From Nocardiopsis dassonvillei_B (GTDB taxonomy: Bacteria > Actinomycetota > Actinomycetes > Streptosporangiales > Streptosporangiaceae): 64,000 nt of DNA. Below the pieces are notes generated by a model. It worked only from the letters and a program-made list of their open reading frames with translations, was not told the origin of the DNA and did no database searches. The first letter of the stretch is position 1; the number at the start of each line of letters is the position of its first letter. The translations under genes and the position numbers were made by a program. The stretch is taken from contig NZ_OZ186815.1 in NCBI RefSeq assembly GCF_964273065.1, forward strand, positions 868,001 to 932,000. Reading direction: 5' to 3'. This document shows positions 57,198-64,000 of this stretch, in pieces.

Positions 57198-58601
57198 CTA
57201 CTTCGCCCCGGCTCCCGACGGCAGGGAGACCTCGACGCGGTCGCGGGTCCCCCACCGGGCGATGCGCCCGCAGGTGAGCATTGCGTACAGGTACAGCGGC
57301 CGCAGGAAGAGCAGCCGCCACGCCGTGGCCACCGGCGCCAGCAGGAACAGCAGGAACCGCTGGAGCACCGTCTCGTCCGACCGCACGATCGTGAAGATCC
57401 GCAGCGAGATGAGGTAGCCGACGGCCGTTCCGATCACCAGCGCCGCCAGGGCGATCTCCCCGGCCTGGGCGCGCAGGCCCGGGTGCGCCAGGATCATCAG
57501 GGGGATGGCGTACCCCAGGAAGAGGTGCAGGTACTCCAGCACCGTTCCCCAGAACACCACCCCCCGCACCGGCATGTAGCGCAGCCACCACAGGTGCCGC
57601 ACCGTCGTGCCCCGCATCCAGCGCAGCTGCTGGCCGAAGTAGTGGCCGGCCCGCTCGGGGACCAGGGTGAACACCAGCGACGAGGGCTGGTGCACCGTGT
57701 CCCCTTCGAGGAGCGCGTAGAAGGTGAGCATCGAGTCGTCGTTCATCTGCATGGGGCGGCCCATGAAGGTCTCGTGCTCGTAGACCCCCGCCCGGTCCCG
57801 GACCAGGCGGGCCCGGTAGAAGGCGAGGGTGCCCGAGTTGATCGTGACCCTGCGCAGGACCGACTGGGCGCTGCGCAGCCCCCGGGTGAACGGCAGGTAC
57901 AGCAGGCCGGTCAGCCGGGTGAGCACGTTCGCGTCGCGGTTGAGCACGATGACGTGGCCGGCGACCGACTGCACCCGCGGGTCGGCGAAGGGCACGAGCC
58001 CCTCCCGCACGGCGTGCCGGTCCATCACCGAGTCGCTGTCCAGGGTGACGAAGACGTCGGCGTCGTCGTCGGCCAGGACGTGCATCTGGGCGTAGCGCTT
58101 GCCCCGGTTCGGGGTGCGGTCCCAGGTGGCCTGGACCCCGACCGCGGCCGCCCGGTCCAGGAACCGGTCCCGGATGTCGGCGTAGTCGACCACCGCACCG
58201 GTGTCGGGGTCGGTGGACCCGTCGTCGACGACCCTGACCCGGTCGACCGGCCGGCTCTGCTCGAGCACCGACCGCAGGCACATCTCCAGCACCCGCGGAT
58301 CCTCGTTGTAGACGGGGATCTGCACCGTGACGAACAGCCGGTCGAGCTCGGCGGCCTGGTCAGGGGTGGCCCGCAGGGGCCGCTCCAGCCAGGCCAGCGG
58401 CACCCACCACAGCAGTGCGAAGCACACGAACCACACCAACCCCAGGCCGGTCTCGGCCCCGAGGCCGTGGCGGACCATCGCCACGAGGTGCACGACCCCC
58501 CAGGCGAAGAACCCGCTCAGGGACAGCGCCGCGAGCGCCGCCACGACCCCTGGGCGCACGCACCGGGCGGTCGGGAGCTCCTCGGAACCGGGGTCCGTCA
58601 C
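57198..58601 (-). CDS. Processive family 2 glycosyltransferase (hyaluronan/chitin/cellulose synthase-like)
   Basis: The 467-residue membrane enzyme has an N-terminal helix pair (ALSLSGFFAWGVVHLVAMV and LVWFVCFALLWWVPL), then the GT-A domain with VTVQIPVYNEDPRVL, VDDGSTD, FVTLDSDSVMD (DxD), and the catalytic and processivity motifs ending in FGQQLRWMRG (QxxRW). Three to four C-terminal helices follow. It should polymerise and export a polysaccharide using an NDP-sugar. GTG 58601 overlaps the stop of a 52-residue peptide gene (GTGA). A stand-alone synthase without cyclase or deacetylase suggests a short capsule or glycan. Confidence 0.87.
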   Translation of the reverse strand: MTDPGSEELPTARCVRPGVVAALAALSLSGFFAWGVVHLVAMVRHGLGAETGLGLVWFVCFALLWWVPLAWLERPLRATPDQAAELDRLFVTVQIPVYNEDPRVLEMCLRSVLEQSRPVDRVRVVDDGSTDPDTGAVVDYADIRDRFLDRAAAVGVQATWDRTPNRGKRYAQMHVLADDDADVFVTLDSDSVMDRHAVREGLVPFADPRVQSVAGHVIVLNRDANVLTRLTGLLYLPFTRGLRSAQSVLRRVTINSGTLAFYRARLVRDRAGVYEHETFMGRPMQMNDDSMLTFYALLEGDTVHQPSSLVFTLVPERAGHYFGQQLRWMRGTTVRHLWWLRYMPVRGVVFWGTVLEYLHLFLGYAIPLMILAHPGLRAQAGEIALAALVIGTAVGYLISLRIFTIVRSDETVLQRFLLFLLAPVATAWRLLFLRPLYLYAMLTCGRIARWGTRDRVEVSLPSGAGAK

Positions 58602-58756
58602 TCCGTCGGCCCCCTGTCCGCGCGGAACGAGAACCTGATGAGCACCGCACCGGCCAGCGTGAGCACCAGACCGATGGCGATGAGCCACACATGGCCGGTG
58701 GCGATTCCCGTGACCGCCAGCGTGGCACCCGAACCCGTCGATGACCCGTAGGGCAT
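58598..58756 (-). CDS. 52-residue membrane peptide coupled to the GT2 synthase
   Basis: ATG 58756 is preceded by GGGGAGGG at ideal spacing. Translation begins MPYGSSTGSGATLAVTGIAT, has two adjoining hydrophobic helices (LAVTGIATGHVWLIAIGLVL and TLAGAVLIRF) and ends RADRGPTE. Its TGA overlaps the GTG start of the synthase by four bases, so the peptide is translated just before it. I infer an accessory subunit or a coupling peptide. No family is recognised. Confidence 0.7.
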   Translation of the reverse strand: MPYGSSTGSGATLAVTGIATGHVWLIAIGLVLTLAGAVLIRFSFRADRGPTE

Positions 58757-58932
58757 GTCCCTCCCCTTCATGCGTTCCGTTGGGACACCGCCACCTTGCC
58801 ATCACCCGATTAGGGACCAAGGGCCCGAAATGGAAAACCTGAGATCAAGGCAGAACAAAGAAAATGCCAATCGGTCTTTCACGGGACAAAGCGGCGGCCT
58901 CCCCGGGCGCCGGCGATGCGCGCCGAGCGGCT

Positions 58933-59187
58933 TCAGGGATCCATGCGCCGCAGGCCGTCGAGGACCTGCGACCATTCCGCGATACACCGGGACAGGGCGT
59001 CGGGATCGGTCGCCGCCACCGCCCGCTTGCACTCCCGGAGGTCGATGACGCGCTCGAGCCAGCACTGCCTCTCGTAGCCGTCCGGGGCCCCGTCGTGCAG
59101 GGCGACGTAGCGCCGGGCGAGCTCGTCGCCCACGGTGGCGAACGCGCCCTGGAGGAGGGCGAGGTCGGTGCTTCGGGGGTGGCCCAC
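58933..59187 (-). CDS. Small soluble protein, 84 residues, unknown
   Basis: From GTG 59187 the protein reads as a compact helical bundle, with LALLQGAFATVGDELARRYV and ERQCWLERVIDLRECKRAVA. No transmembrane segment, one Trp-rich patch, two Cys. The open frame reaches 59277, but that part has poor codon bias and would overlap the presumed promoter dyad at 59287. No family recognised. It is divergent from the spermidine-synthase-like gene. Confidence 0.5.
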   Translation of the reverse strand: MGHPRSTDLALLQGAFATVGDELARRYVALHDGAPDGYERQCWLERVIDLRECKRAVAATDPDALSRCIAEWSQVLDGLRRMDP

Positions 59188-59286
59188 GGTGGTCGTCCCG
59201 TCGTGTCGGCGAGGCTCCGGCAACGGCCGGTTCCTTACTTCCGCTCGGACGACGCCGGGAGGGGTGCACCGGACCACCCGGATCCT

Positions 59287-59302
59287 ACCCTTACGTCAGG
59301 TT
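59287..59302. promoter_or_regulatory. MerR-type dyad between divergent genes
   Basis: ACCCTTACGTCAGGTT is symmetric at six of eight positions and closely resembles the dyad at 62936-62951 upstream of the SulP gene. On either strand it lies in a potential 19-bp spacer. It is probably a MerR-family target for one of the divergent genes. Confidence 0.45.
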
Positions 59303-59441
59303 AGACATAAGCCCCCGGGGCGGGATTCCGCACCGGACCGGGGACGGGAGGAGCGTTCCGGGCTCCGCGGCCGACCTTCCGTGGGAGAGTCGGCCGAGGC
59401 GGGGCGATCGGCCCCACCAGGACCGACGATCAGGAGACAGC

Positions 59442-60161
59442 ATGGGTTCCCGTTTCGAGGAGTTGGCGTGGCGGACGACCCCGCTGGGCGATCTCAGCCT
59501 CCGCCGCCGGTACGACCCCCTCTTCCGGAAGGACGTCTACGAGATCAAACTCGACGAGGAGTTCCTCATGTCGAGCCTGTTCACCGCGGCCGAGGTCGAA
59601 CTCGCGCGGCTGGGCCTGGCCGGACTGGCGGGCTCGGACGGCCTGCGCGTCGCGGTGGGCGGCCTGGGGCTGGGGTACACCGCGCAGGCGGTGCTCGACT
59701 CCCCGGGCGTGGCCGAACTCGTCGTCGTCGACGCTCTCGCCGAGGTCATCGACTGGCACCGCGAGGGGCTGATCCCCTCCGGCGCGGGGCTGGTCACCGA
59801 CCCCCGCTGCCGCCTGGCGCACGGGGACTTCTTCGCCCTGGTCGGCGCCGGGACGGGGACCGCCCCGCAGGTGGGCGCGGAACCGTTCCACGCCGTCCTG
59901 GTCGACATCGACCACTCCCCGCGCCACCTGCTCCACCCCGCCCACGCGGGCCTGTACACGGAGGCCGGGCTGCGCCGGCTCTCCGAGCGCCTCCTCGTGC
60001 CGGGCGGGGTGTTCGCGCTGTGGTCCAACGACGCACCGGACGAGGAGTTCACCGCCCTGCTGGGAGAGGTCTTCGCCCGGGCCCGCGCCGAGGTCGTCCG
60101 CTTCCCCAACCCGCTCCAGGGACGCGACGCGTCCAACACGGTCTACGTCGCCGTGTCCTGA
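59442..60161 (+). CDS. Spermidine-synthase-like SAM-fold protein
   Basis: The 239-residue protein has a Rossmann fold: VAVGGLGLGYTAQAVLDSPG, then VVDALAEVIDWH, the acidic loop ending VLVDIDHSPRHLL and FALWSNDAPDEEF. It matches the polyamine-synthase/methyltransferase-like group often called spermidine synthase-like, but it lacks an obvious GG(G)DG tetrapeptide, so true aminopropyl transfer is doubtful. ATG 59442 follows CAGGAGA. It stands alone between the 84-residue gene and the CcdA operon. Confidence 0.78.
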   Translation: MGSRFEELAWRTTPLGDLSLRRRYDPLFRKDVYEIKLDEEFLMSSLFTAAEVELARLGLAGLAGSDGLRVAVGGLGLGYTAQAVLDSPGVAELVVVDALAEVIDWHREGLIPSGAGLVTDPRCRLAHGDFFALVGAGTGTAPQVGAEPFHAVLVDIDHSPRHLLHPAHAGLYTEAGLRRLSERLLVPGGVFALWSNDAPDEEFTALLGEVFARARAEVVRFPNPLQGRDASNTVYVAVS

Positions 60162-60276
60162 GTGCTTCCGCGCGGGGCCCCGGAGAGCGGCCGACGGCCC
60201 CGCACCTCCCGCGGACCCGGCACTCCGCCGCCACCGAACTCCTCGGAGCGCAGGTCGTCGGGGCGCTGGAACGGGC

Positions 60277-60306
60277 CGCACGTCCCGGCGGCCGCCGGGA
60301 CGTGCG
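60277..60306. terminator. 30-bp perfect palindrome between convergent genes
   Basis: CGCACGTCCCGGCGG is directly followed by its exact complement. It lies in the middle of the 60162-60517 gap between the converging spermidine-synthase-like and CcdA genes. I see no gene in this gap, and the palindrome probably terminates one or both transcripts. Confidence 0.6.
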
Positions 60307-60517
60307 TCCGCGCCCGGTCGCGGACGCGGCACCGCCGCCGTGCGCCAGGAGAGCGGGCGCCGGTTCCGGGGGAACCGCGTCGCGGAGCGTACCGGGGACG
60401 GCGAGCCCCCGGCCCGCGAGGTCGTCGCGGCGTTCGAGGCCCCGCCCGGCGCCGTCGGCCCGGCGCCGTCGGCGGAAGGGCCGGCCTCCCCTCGTGGACG
60501 GGAGGAGGCCGACCGGG

Positions 60518-61402
60518 TCATTCCTCCGGGACGCTGTCGGCGGACCGGTCCCGCCGCGCGCTCCGCCCCCGGTGGAGCAGGACCCCCGCCGCGGCGGCCG
60601 CCATGAGCACCGCCAGGGCCAGCGCGACCGGGCCCGCCCCGGTCTGCTGGAGCAGGCGGGAGAGTTCGGCCTGCCAGGCCACCACGGTGCCCACGACCGG
60701 GTCGCTGCCGGCCGCACCGGCCAGCACCCGCAGCTCGAACCACCCGTAGTAGGCCACGTAGGCCCCGGCCGGCACGAGCAGCGCCCCGCCCGCCCGGGTC
60801 ACGTACGGCAGGGCCGACCGCAGCCGGACGGCCACCGACTCACGGGCCAGGGCCACCGCGACGGTCAGGGTGCCCACCACCAGGCCCATCCCCGCGGCGT
60901 AGGCCAGGAACACCCCCACCATCCCCAGGGCGCTGGTGGAGCGCAGGGCGCTGGTGGTCAGCGCCAGGAACGGCCCGATGGTGCAGGACAGGGACGCGAC
61001 GGCGTAGGTGACGCCGTACACCAGCGCCCAGCGCAGCGACCTCACCGGCCGGCCCGGCGAGGGCCGCGGCAGCAGGAAGCCGGCCTTGCGCCCGGCCAGC
61101 AGCCACCCGCCCAGCCCCACCAGCAGCAGGCCGATGGCCACGGTCGCCCACGGCAGGTGGCGCTCCAGCGACAGCGCCAGCGGCACCGCCACCAGCCCGA
61201 AGAGCGCGAACACGGCGGTGAACCCGGCCGTCACCGCGAGCGTGGTGGCCAGGGCGCGCCCCAGCGGACGCCACCCGCCCGGCGTGTCCCCGTCGGAGGC
61301 GACCAGCAGGGCCAGGTAGCCGGGGAGCATGGCGAACCCGCACGGGTTCAGGGCCGCCAGCATGCCCGCCACCAGCGCGATCGCGTACGGCAGCTGGCTC
61401 AT
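60518..61402 (-). CDS. ccdA: CcdA/DsbD-type thiol:disulfide membrane electron carrier
   Basis: The 294-residue protein has seven to eight hydrophobic helices. The first has ALNPCGFAMLPGYLALL and the later repeat SLSCTIGPFLALTT, giving the conserved cysteine pair that relays electrons across the membrane, as in CcdA. The C-terminal extension of about 80 residues with a further helix is longer than minimal CcdA. ATG 61402 overlaps the TlpA stop (ATGA), so the two are coupled. Together they should reduce extracytoplasmic disulfides, for example in cytochrome c maturation or redox repair. Confidence 0.9.
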   Translation of the reverse strand: MSQLPYAIALVAGMLAALNPCGFAMLPGYLALLVASDGDTPGGWRPLGRALATTLAVTAGFTAVFALFGLVAVPLALSLERHLPWATVAIGLLLVGLGGWLLAGRKAGFLLPRPSPGRPVRSLRWALVYGVTYAVASLSCTIGPFLALTTSALRSTSALGMVGVFLAYAAGMGLVVGTLTVAVALARESVAVRLRSALPYVTRAGGALLVPAGAYVAYYGWFELRVLAGAAGSDPVVGTVVAWQAELSRLLQQTGAGPVALALAVLMAAAAAGVLLHRGRSARRDRSADSVPEE

Positions 61403-61995
61403 CCGGCCAGCGGCCCGTCGTTCACGTAGGCGTCCAGGTCCTCGTCGGCCAGGGTGCCCGGCACGGTCTCGAACGTCCCGTCCGGTTCGACGAACGCGAA
61501 CGCGGGCTGGCCCACGACGCCGAAGTCGGACCAGATGGTGCCGTCCTCGTCCACGATGTGCCGCAGGTGGCCGGTGCCGGTGTCGGAGGCGAAGGCGTGC
61601 ATGTCCCCGACCTCGCCCAGACCGGCCACGCCGATGAACTCCACCCGTCCGTCGTAGCGCTCGGCGGCCTCGGCGATACCGGCGGCCTCGCCCCGGCACA
61701 CGCTGCACCACGGCGCCCAGAACCACAGCACCACGGGCTCGCCCGCCAGTTCCGTGGAGGACAGGCCCTCGCCGTCCAGGGTCTGCGCGTCGAACGCGGG
61801 CAGCGCCGACTCAACCGCTCCGGCCCCGTTCTCGGATCCGTTCCCGGACCCGGTCTCCGACTCGGTCTGCGTCTGCTCGGCCGCCTCGGGTTCGGGTTCG
61901 GGCGGCGATCCGGCTCCGGGCGCGGAGCACGCCGCCAGGCCCAGGGCCGCCACCAGGGCGGCCGCCGCAGCGGGAACACGCGGAATCGTTCTCAT
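61399..61995 (-). CDS. TlpA/ResA-like thioredoxin-fold lipoprotein
   Basis: The 198-residue protein has a lipoprotein signal ending LGLAAC (Cys at about 23), an acidic, Ser/Thr/Gly-rich linker (to about residue 65), then a thioredoxin domain with the active site FWAPWCSVCRGE and the cis-Pro loop GVVGQPAFAFVEPDG. It is anchored on the outer face of the membrane and exchanges electrons with the CcdA partner downstream. ATG 61995 follows GAGGTG. The promoter region 61996-62387 is shared with the divergent MerR gene and shows no other gene. Confidence 0.92.
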   Translation of the reverse strand: MRTIPRVPAAAAALVAALGLAACSAPGAGSPPEPEPEAAEQTQTESETGSGNGSENGAGAVESALPAFDAQTLDGEGLSSTELAGEPVVLWFWAPWCSVCRGEAAGIAEAAERYDGRVEFIGVAGLGEVGDMHAFASDTGTGHLRHIVDEDGTIWSDFGVVGQPAFAFVEPDGTFETVPGTLADEDLDAYVNDGPLAG

Positions 61996-62387
61996 CGGCA
62001 CCTCGAGGTCTCGGTTTCGGGGGGGGAAAGCCACCCAAGGGAACCAGAATGCGTCCCCGCGGTCGACCGGTCCTGGTTCGCGGCCCGCCGGTCGGCGCGC
62101 CACAGGCCTTCCCCGTTCGTTCACCACCGGATTCGGAGCAGGGGGGTGCGAGGAGACCCCGTCCGCGACTCCGTGATGCTTTCGTTGCGGAAGCCGTGTC
62201 GCCTCCGGCCGGTCCACGCCGGGGCGGGCTCGTCGCCGGACCGACCGCGACGGGCCCCCGGCGGACCGCCGGAAGGCGCACGACGCCCCGTACGCTCCCG
62301 GGCGCGCTAGCGTTGCCCGCTACGGGACCGGCACGGAGAGGCCGACTCCGACGTTGGACCTACATACAGCAGACGAGGAGCGCAGAG

Positions 62388-62795
62388 ATGCCCGAAGCGG
62401 GTCACATGCAGATCGGCGAGGTCGCCGAGCAGACCGGCCTGTCCCTGCGGACCATCCGCTACTACGGGGAGGTCGGCCTGGTCGAGCCCTCGGCCCGCTC
62501 GCGCGGGGGCTTCCGCCTCTACACCCAGGAGGACGTCGACCGGCTGAACCTCATCAAGCGGATGAAGCCGCTGGACTTCAGCCTGGAGGAGACCCGCGAC
62601 CTGCTGGAGACCCTGGACCGGCTCAACGCCCCCGGGACGGAGCAGGGCGAACGCGAGGAGCTGAGCGGGCGCCTCGACGCCTTCGAGGCCGCCATCGCCG
62701 CCCGCTGCGAGGCGCTGCGCGGCCAGCTGGCCATGGCCGAGGAGTTCGCCGGGCGGCTGCGCGAACAGCGGGAGCGCGACAACGCGTCCACGTGA
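62388..62795 (+). CDS. MerR family transcriptional regulator
   Basis: The 135-residue regulator has the winged helix MQIGEVAEQTGLSLRTIRYY followed by VGLVEPSARSRGGFRLY and a long coiled-coil (RLDAFEAAIAARCEALRGQL to the C-terminus). There is no metal-binding cysteine pattern. ATG 62388 has GAGGAG seven bases upstream; an in-frame ATG at 62406 begins the core domain. It precedes the SulP transporter gene, a frequent actinobacterial pair, and a MerR-type dyad lies between them. Confidence 0.9.
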   Translation: MPEAGHMQIGEVAEQTGLSLRTIRYYGEVGLVEPSARSRGGFRLYTQEDVDRLNLIKRMKPLDFSLEETRDLLETLDRLNAPGTEQGEREELSGRLDAFEAAIAARCEALRGQLAMAEEFAGRLREQRERDNAST

Positions 62796-62935
62796 ACACT
62801 CCGTGGCCGCCCCCGAAGACCACGGTGGGTCGTCCTCCCCGGTCACGGCCCTCGCCCCCACCACAGCCGTGAACCGGATGAATCCCCTGCACCGCGCGGT
62901 TGTGACGGTCGCCTCAGTCGCTCTGGGCGACTCGA

Positions 62936-62951
62936 ACCCTAACGTAAGGGT
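62936..62951. promoter_or_regulatory. MerR-type dyad upstream of the SulP transporter
   Basis: ACCCTAACGTAAGGGT is symmetric at seven of eight positions. It lies 141 bp downstream of the MerR gene and about 240 bp upstream of the SulP start, within a gap (62796-63192) with no other gene. It is a likely binding site of the MerR protein. Confidence 0.55.
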
Positions 62952-63192
62952 AAGTTCGTTCCAGGCCGTCGTCCGCGCCTGAGCGCGGAACGGCCGCGCG
63001 CTTCCCGGTCCGTCCCAGGGACGGGTCCGGGTCCGCGGCGACGGGGCCGCACTCCGGGGCACCACGAGTGCCGCACCGGACCGGGCGTCCGAGCGCACCG
63101 CGGCCCTCCGAGCCGCAGGAGCGCCCGTCCGCGCCGTCGCCGAACACCCGACCCGAACACCGCGGTCCTCGTCGTGGGCTGCCCGAAACCTG

Positions 63193-64000
63193 ATGGGTTC
63201 CATGAATCTGCTCGCGAAGACCCCCCGGACGCTGAGGTCGAGGATCCCCTCGCCCGCCCAGATCCGCGCCGACGTCCTCGCCGGACTGGTCGTCGCCCTG
63301 GCCCTGATCCCCGAGGCCATCGCCTTCTCCCTCATCGCGGGGGTCGACCCCCGGGTGGGCCTGTACGCCTCCTTCGTCATGGCCGTGTCCATCGCCTTCC
63401 TGGGCGGGCGCCCGGCGATGATCTCCGCCGCCACCGGCGCCATGGCCCTGGTCGCCGCACCGCTGTCCATCGGGTACGGCGTCGACCACCTCATCGCAGC
63501 GACCCTGCTGGCTGGCCTCATCCAGATCGGGTTGGGCCTGGCCGGGGTGGCGAAACTGATGCGGTTCGTGCCGCCCAGCGTGATGACCGGGTTCATCAAC
63601 GCCCTGGCCATCCTCATCTTCCTGTCCCAGATGCCCTACCTGGCGGACTTCGACGTCCCCGTCTACCTGATGGTCGCCATCGGCCTGGGCATCATCTTCG
63701 GCCTGCCGTACCTGACCAGGGTCGTGCCCGCGCCGCTGGTCGCGATCGTCGTGCTCACCGTCGCCACGGTCACCATGGGGATCTCCACCCGGACCGTGGG
63801 CGACGAGGGCGAACTGCCCGACGCCTTCCCCGTCCCGCTGGTCCCGGACGTGCCCCTCGACCTGGACACCCTGGTCCTCATCGCGCCCTACTCCCTCACC
63901 CTGGCCCTGGTCGGCCTCATGGAGTCGCTGATGACCGCCAAGGTCGTCGACGACCGCACCGAGACCGCCTCGGACCACGGCCGCGAGGCCCGCGGCCAGG
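63193..64000 (+). CDS. SulP family anion transporter (N-terminal part, cut by window edge)
   Basis: The frame stays open from ATG 63193 (or 63202) to the last base, giving 269 residues. SulP signatures are clear: IRADVLAGLVVALALIPEAI, FSLIAGVDPRVGLYASFVMA, ISAATGAMALVA and FVPPSVMTGFINALAILIFL. These transporters import sulfate, bicarbonate or related anions; the C-terminal STAS or carbonic-anhydrase domain that would refine this lies outside. There is no good ribosome site at either ATG. It follows the MerR gene. Confidence 0.9.
   Translation, partial: MGSMNLLAKTPRTLRSRIPSPAQIRADVLAGLVVALALIPEAIAFSLIAGVDPRVGLYASFVMAVSIAFLGGRPAMISAATGAMALVAAPLSIGYGVDHLIAATLLAGLIQIGLGLAGVAKLMRFVPPSVMTGFINALAILIFLSQMPYLADFDVPVYLMVAIGLGIIFGLPYLTRVVPAPLVAIVVLTVATVTMGISTRTVGDEGELPDAFPVPLVPDVPLDLDTLVLIAPYSLTLALVGLMESLMTAKVVDDRTETASDHGREARGQ

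Noticed and set aside
1..64000. tRNA, rRNA or CRISPR array
   Set aside because: No cloverleaf-like tRNA with a TTCRANY arm, no rRNA-like sequence, and no regularly spaced direct repeats were seen on either strand.

Overview
The window is GC-rich throughout (about 70-77% in most genes by eye), with strong GC bias at third codon positions, GTG starts, four-base ATGA/GTGA gene overlaps and many long GC hairpins. This is typical of a filamentous actinobacterium; Nocardiopsis or a relative is my best guess from gene content, but it is not proven. I found no rRNA, tRNA or CRISPR array. The region is dense in accessory and catabolic genes, most of them organised as small regulator-plus-target modules with readable operators.

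Layout: 1-9.9 kb holds the end of a permease, a PutP-type symporter, a TetR/FAD-monooxygenase pair behind a perfect 31-bp palindrome, a MarR/glycosyltransferase pair with its own operator, a ROK regulator divergent from a HAD phosphatase, and a GT2 glycosyltransferase. 9.9-15.8 kb is the most unusual part: a short-chain dehydrogenase, a 1181-residue protein that joins a Lys2-like (alpha-aminoadipate-reductase-like) adenylation domain and a carrier domain to an alpha-oxoamine synthase domain, and a divergent glutamine-synthetase-like ligase. Together they look like a compact route to an aminoketone or amino alcohol. 15.8-22.3 kb has visibly lower GC and looks acquired: an ECF41-type sigma factor with its carboxymuconolactone-decarboxylase partner, a broken transposase, and a four-gene ROK-kinase/ROK-regulator operon with two unknown genes.

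22.6-44.4 kb: an M20 deacylase and MHS transporter divergent from a PucR regulator; a DHA2 exporter behind a MerR-type promoter; a TetR-controlled exporter/Baeyer-Villiger monooxygenase/lactonase operon; an SDR/XRE pair; a second carboxymuconolactone-decarboxylase gene whose promoter matches the ECF41 signature; a MerR-controlled MFS exporter; and a complete malonate-use operon (MatA, MatB, MadL, MadM) with a divergent GntR regulator.

44.7-53.2 kb: a tightly coupled operon encoding a FAD oxidoreductase, a hydantoinase/oxoprolinase-family protein, an unrecognised HExxH protein and a transporter, next to a LacI regulator and a Tat-exported beta-propeller protein; two near-identical LacI-type operators sit between the divergent arms. 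53.3-64 kb: a DUF389 membrane protein, an alkyl-sulfatase-like enzyme, a LapA-like protein, a processive GT2 synthase translationally coupled to a previously uncalled 52-residue membrane peptide, a spermidine-synthase-like protein, a TlpA/CcdA redox pair, and a MerR gene followed by a SulP anion transporter that runs off the window.
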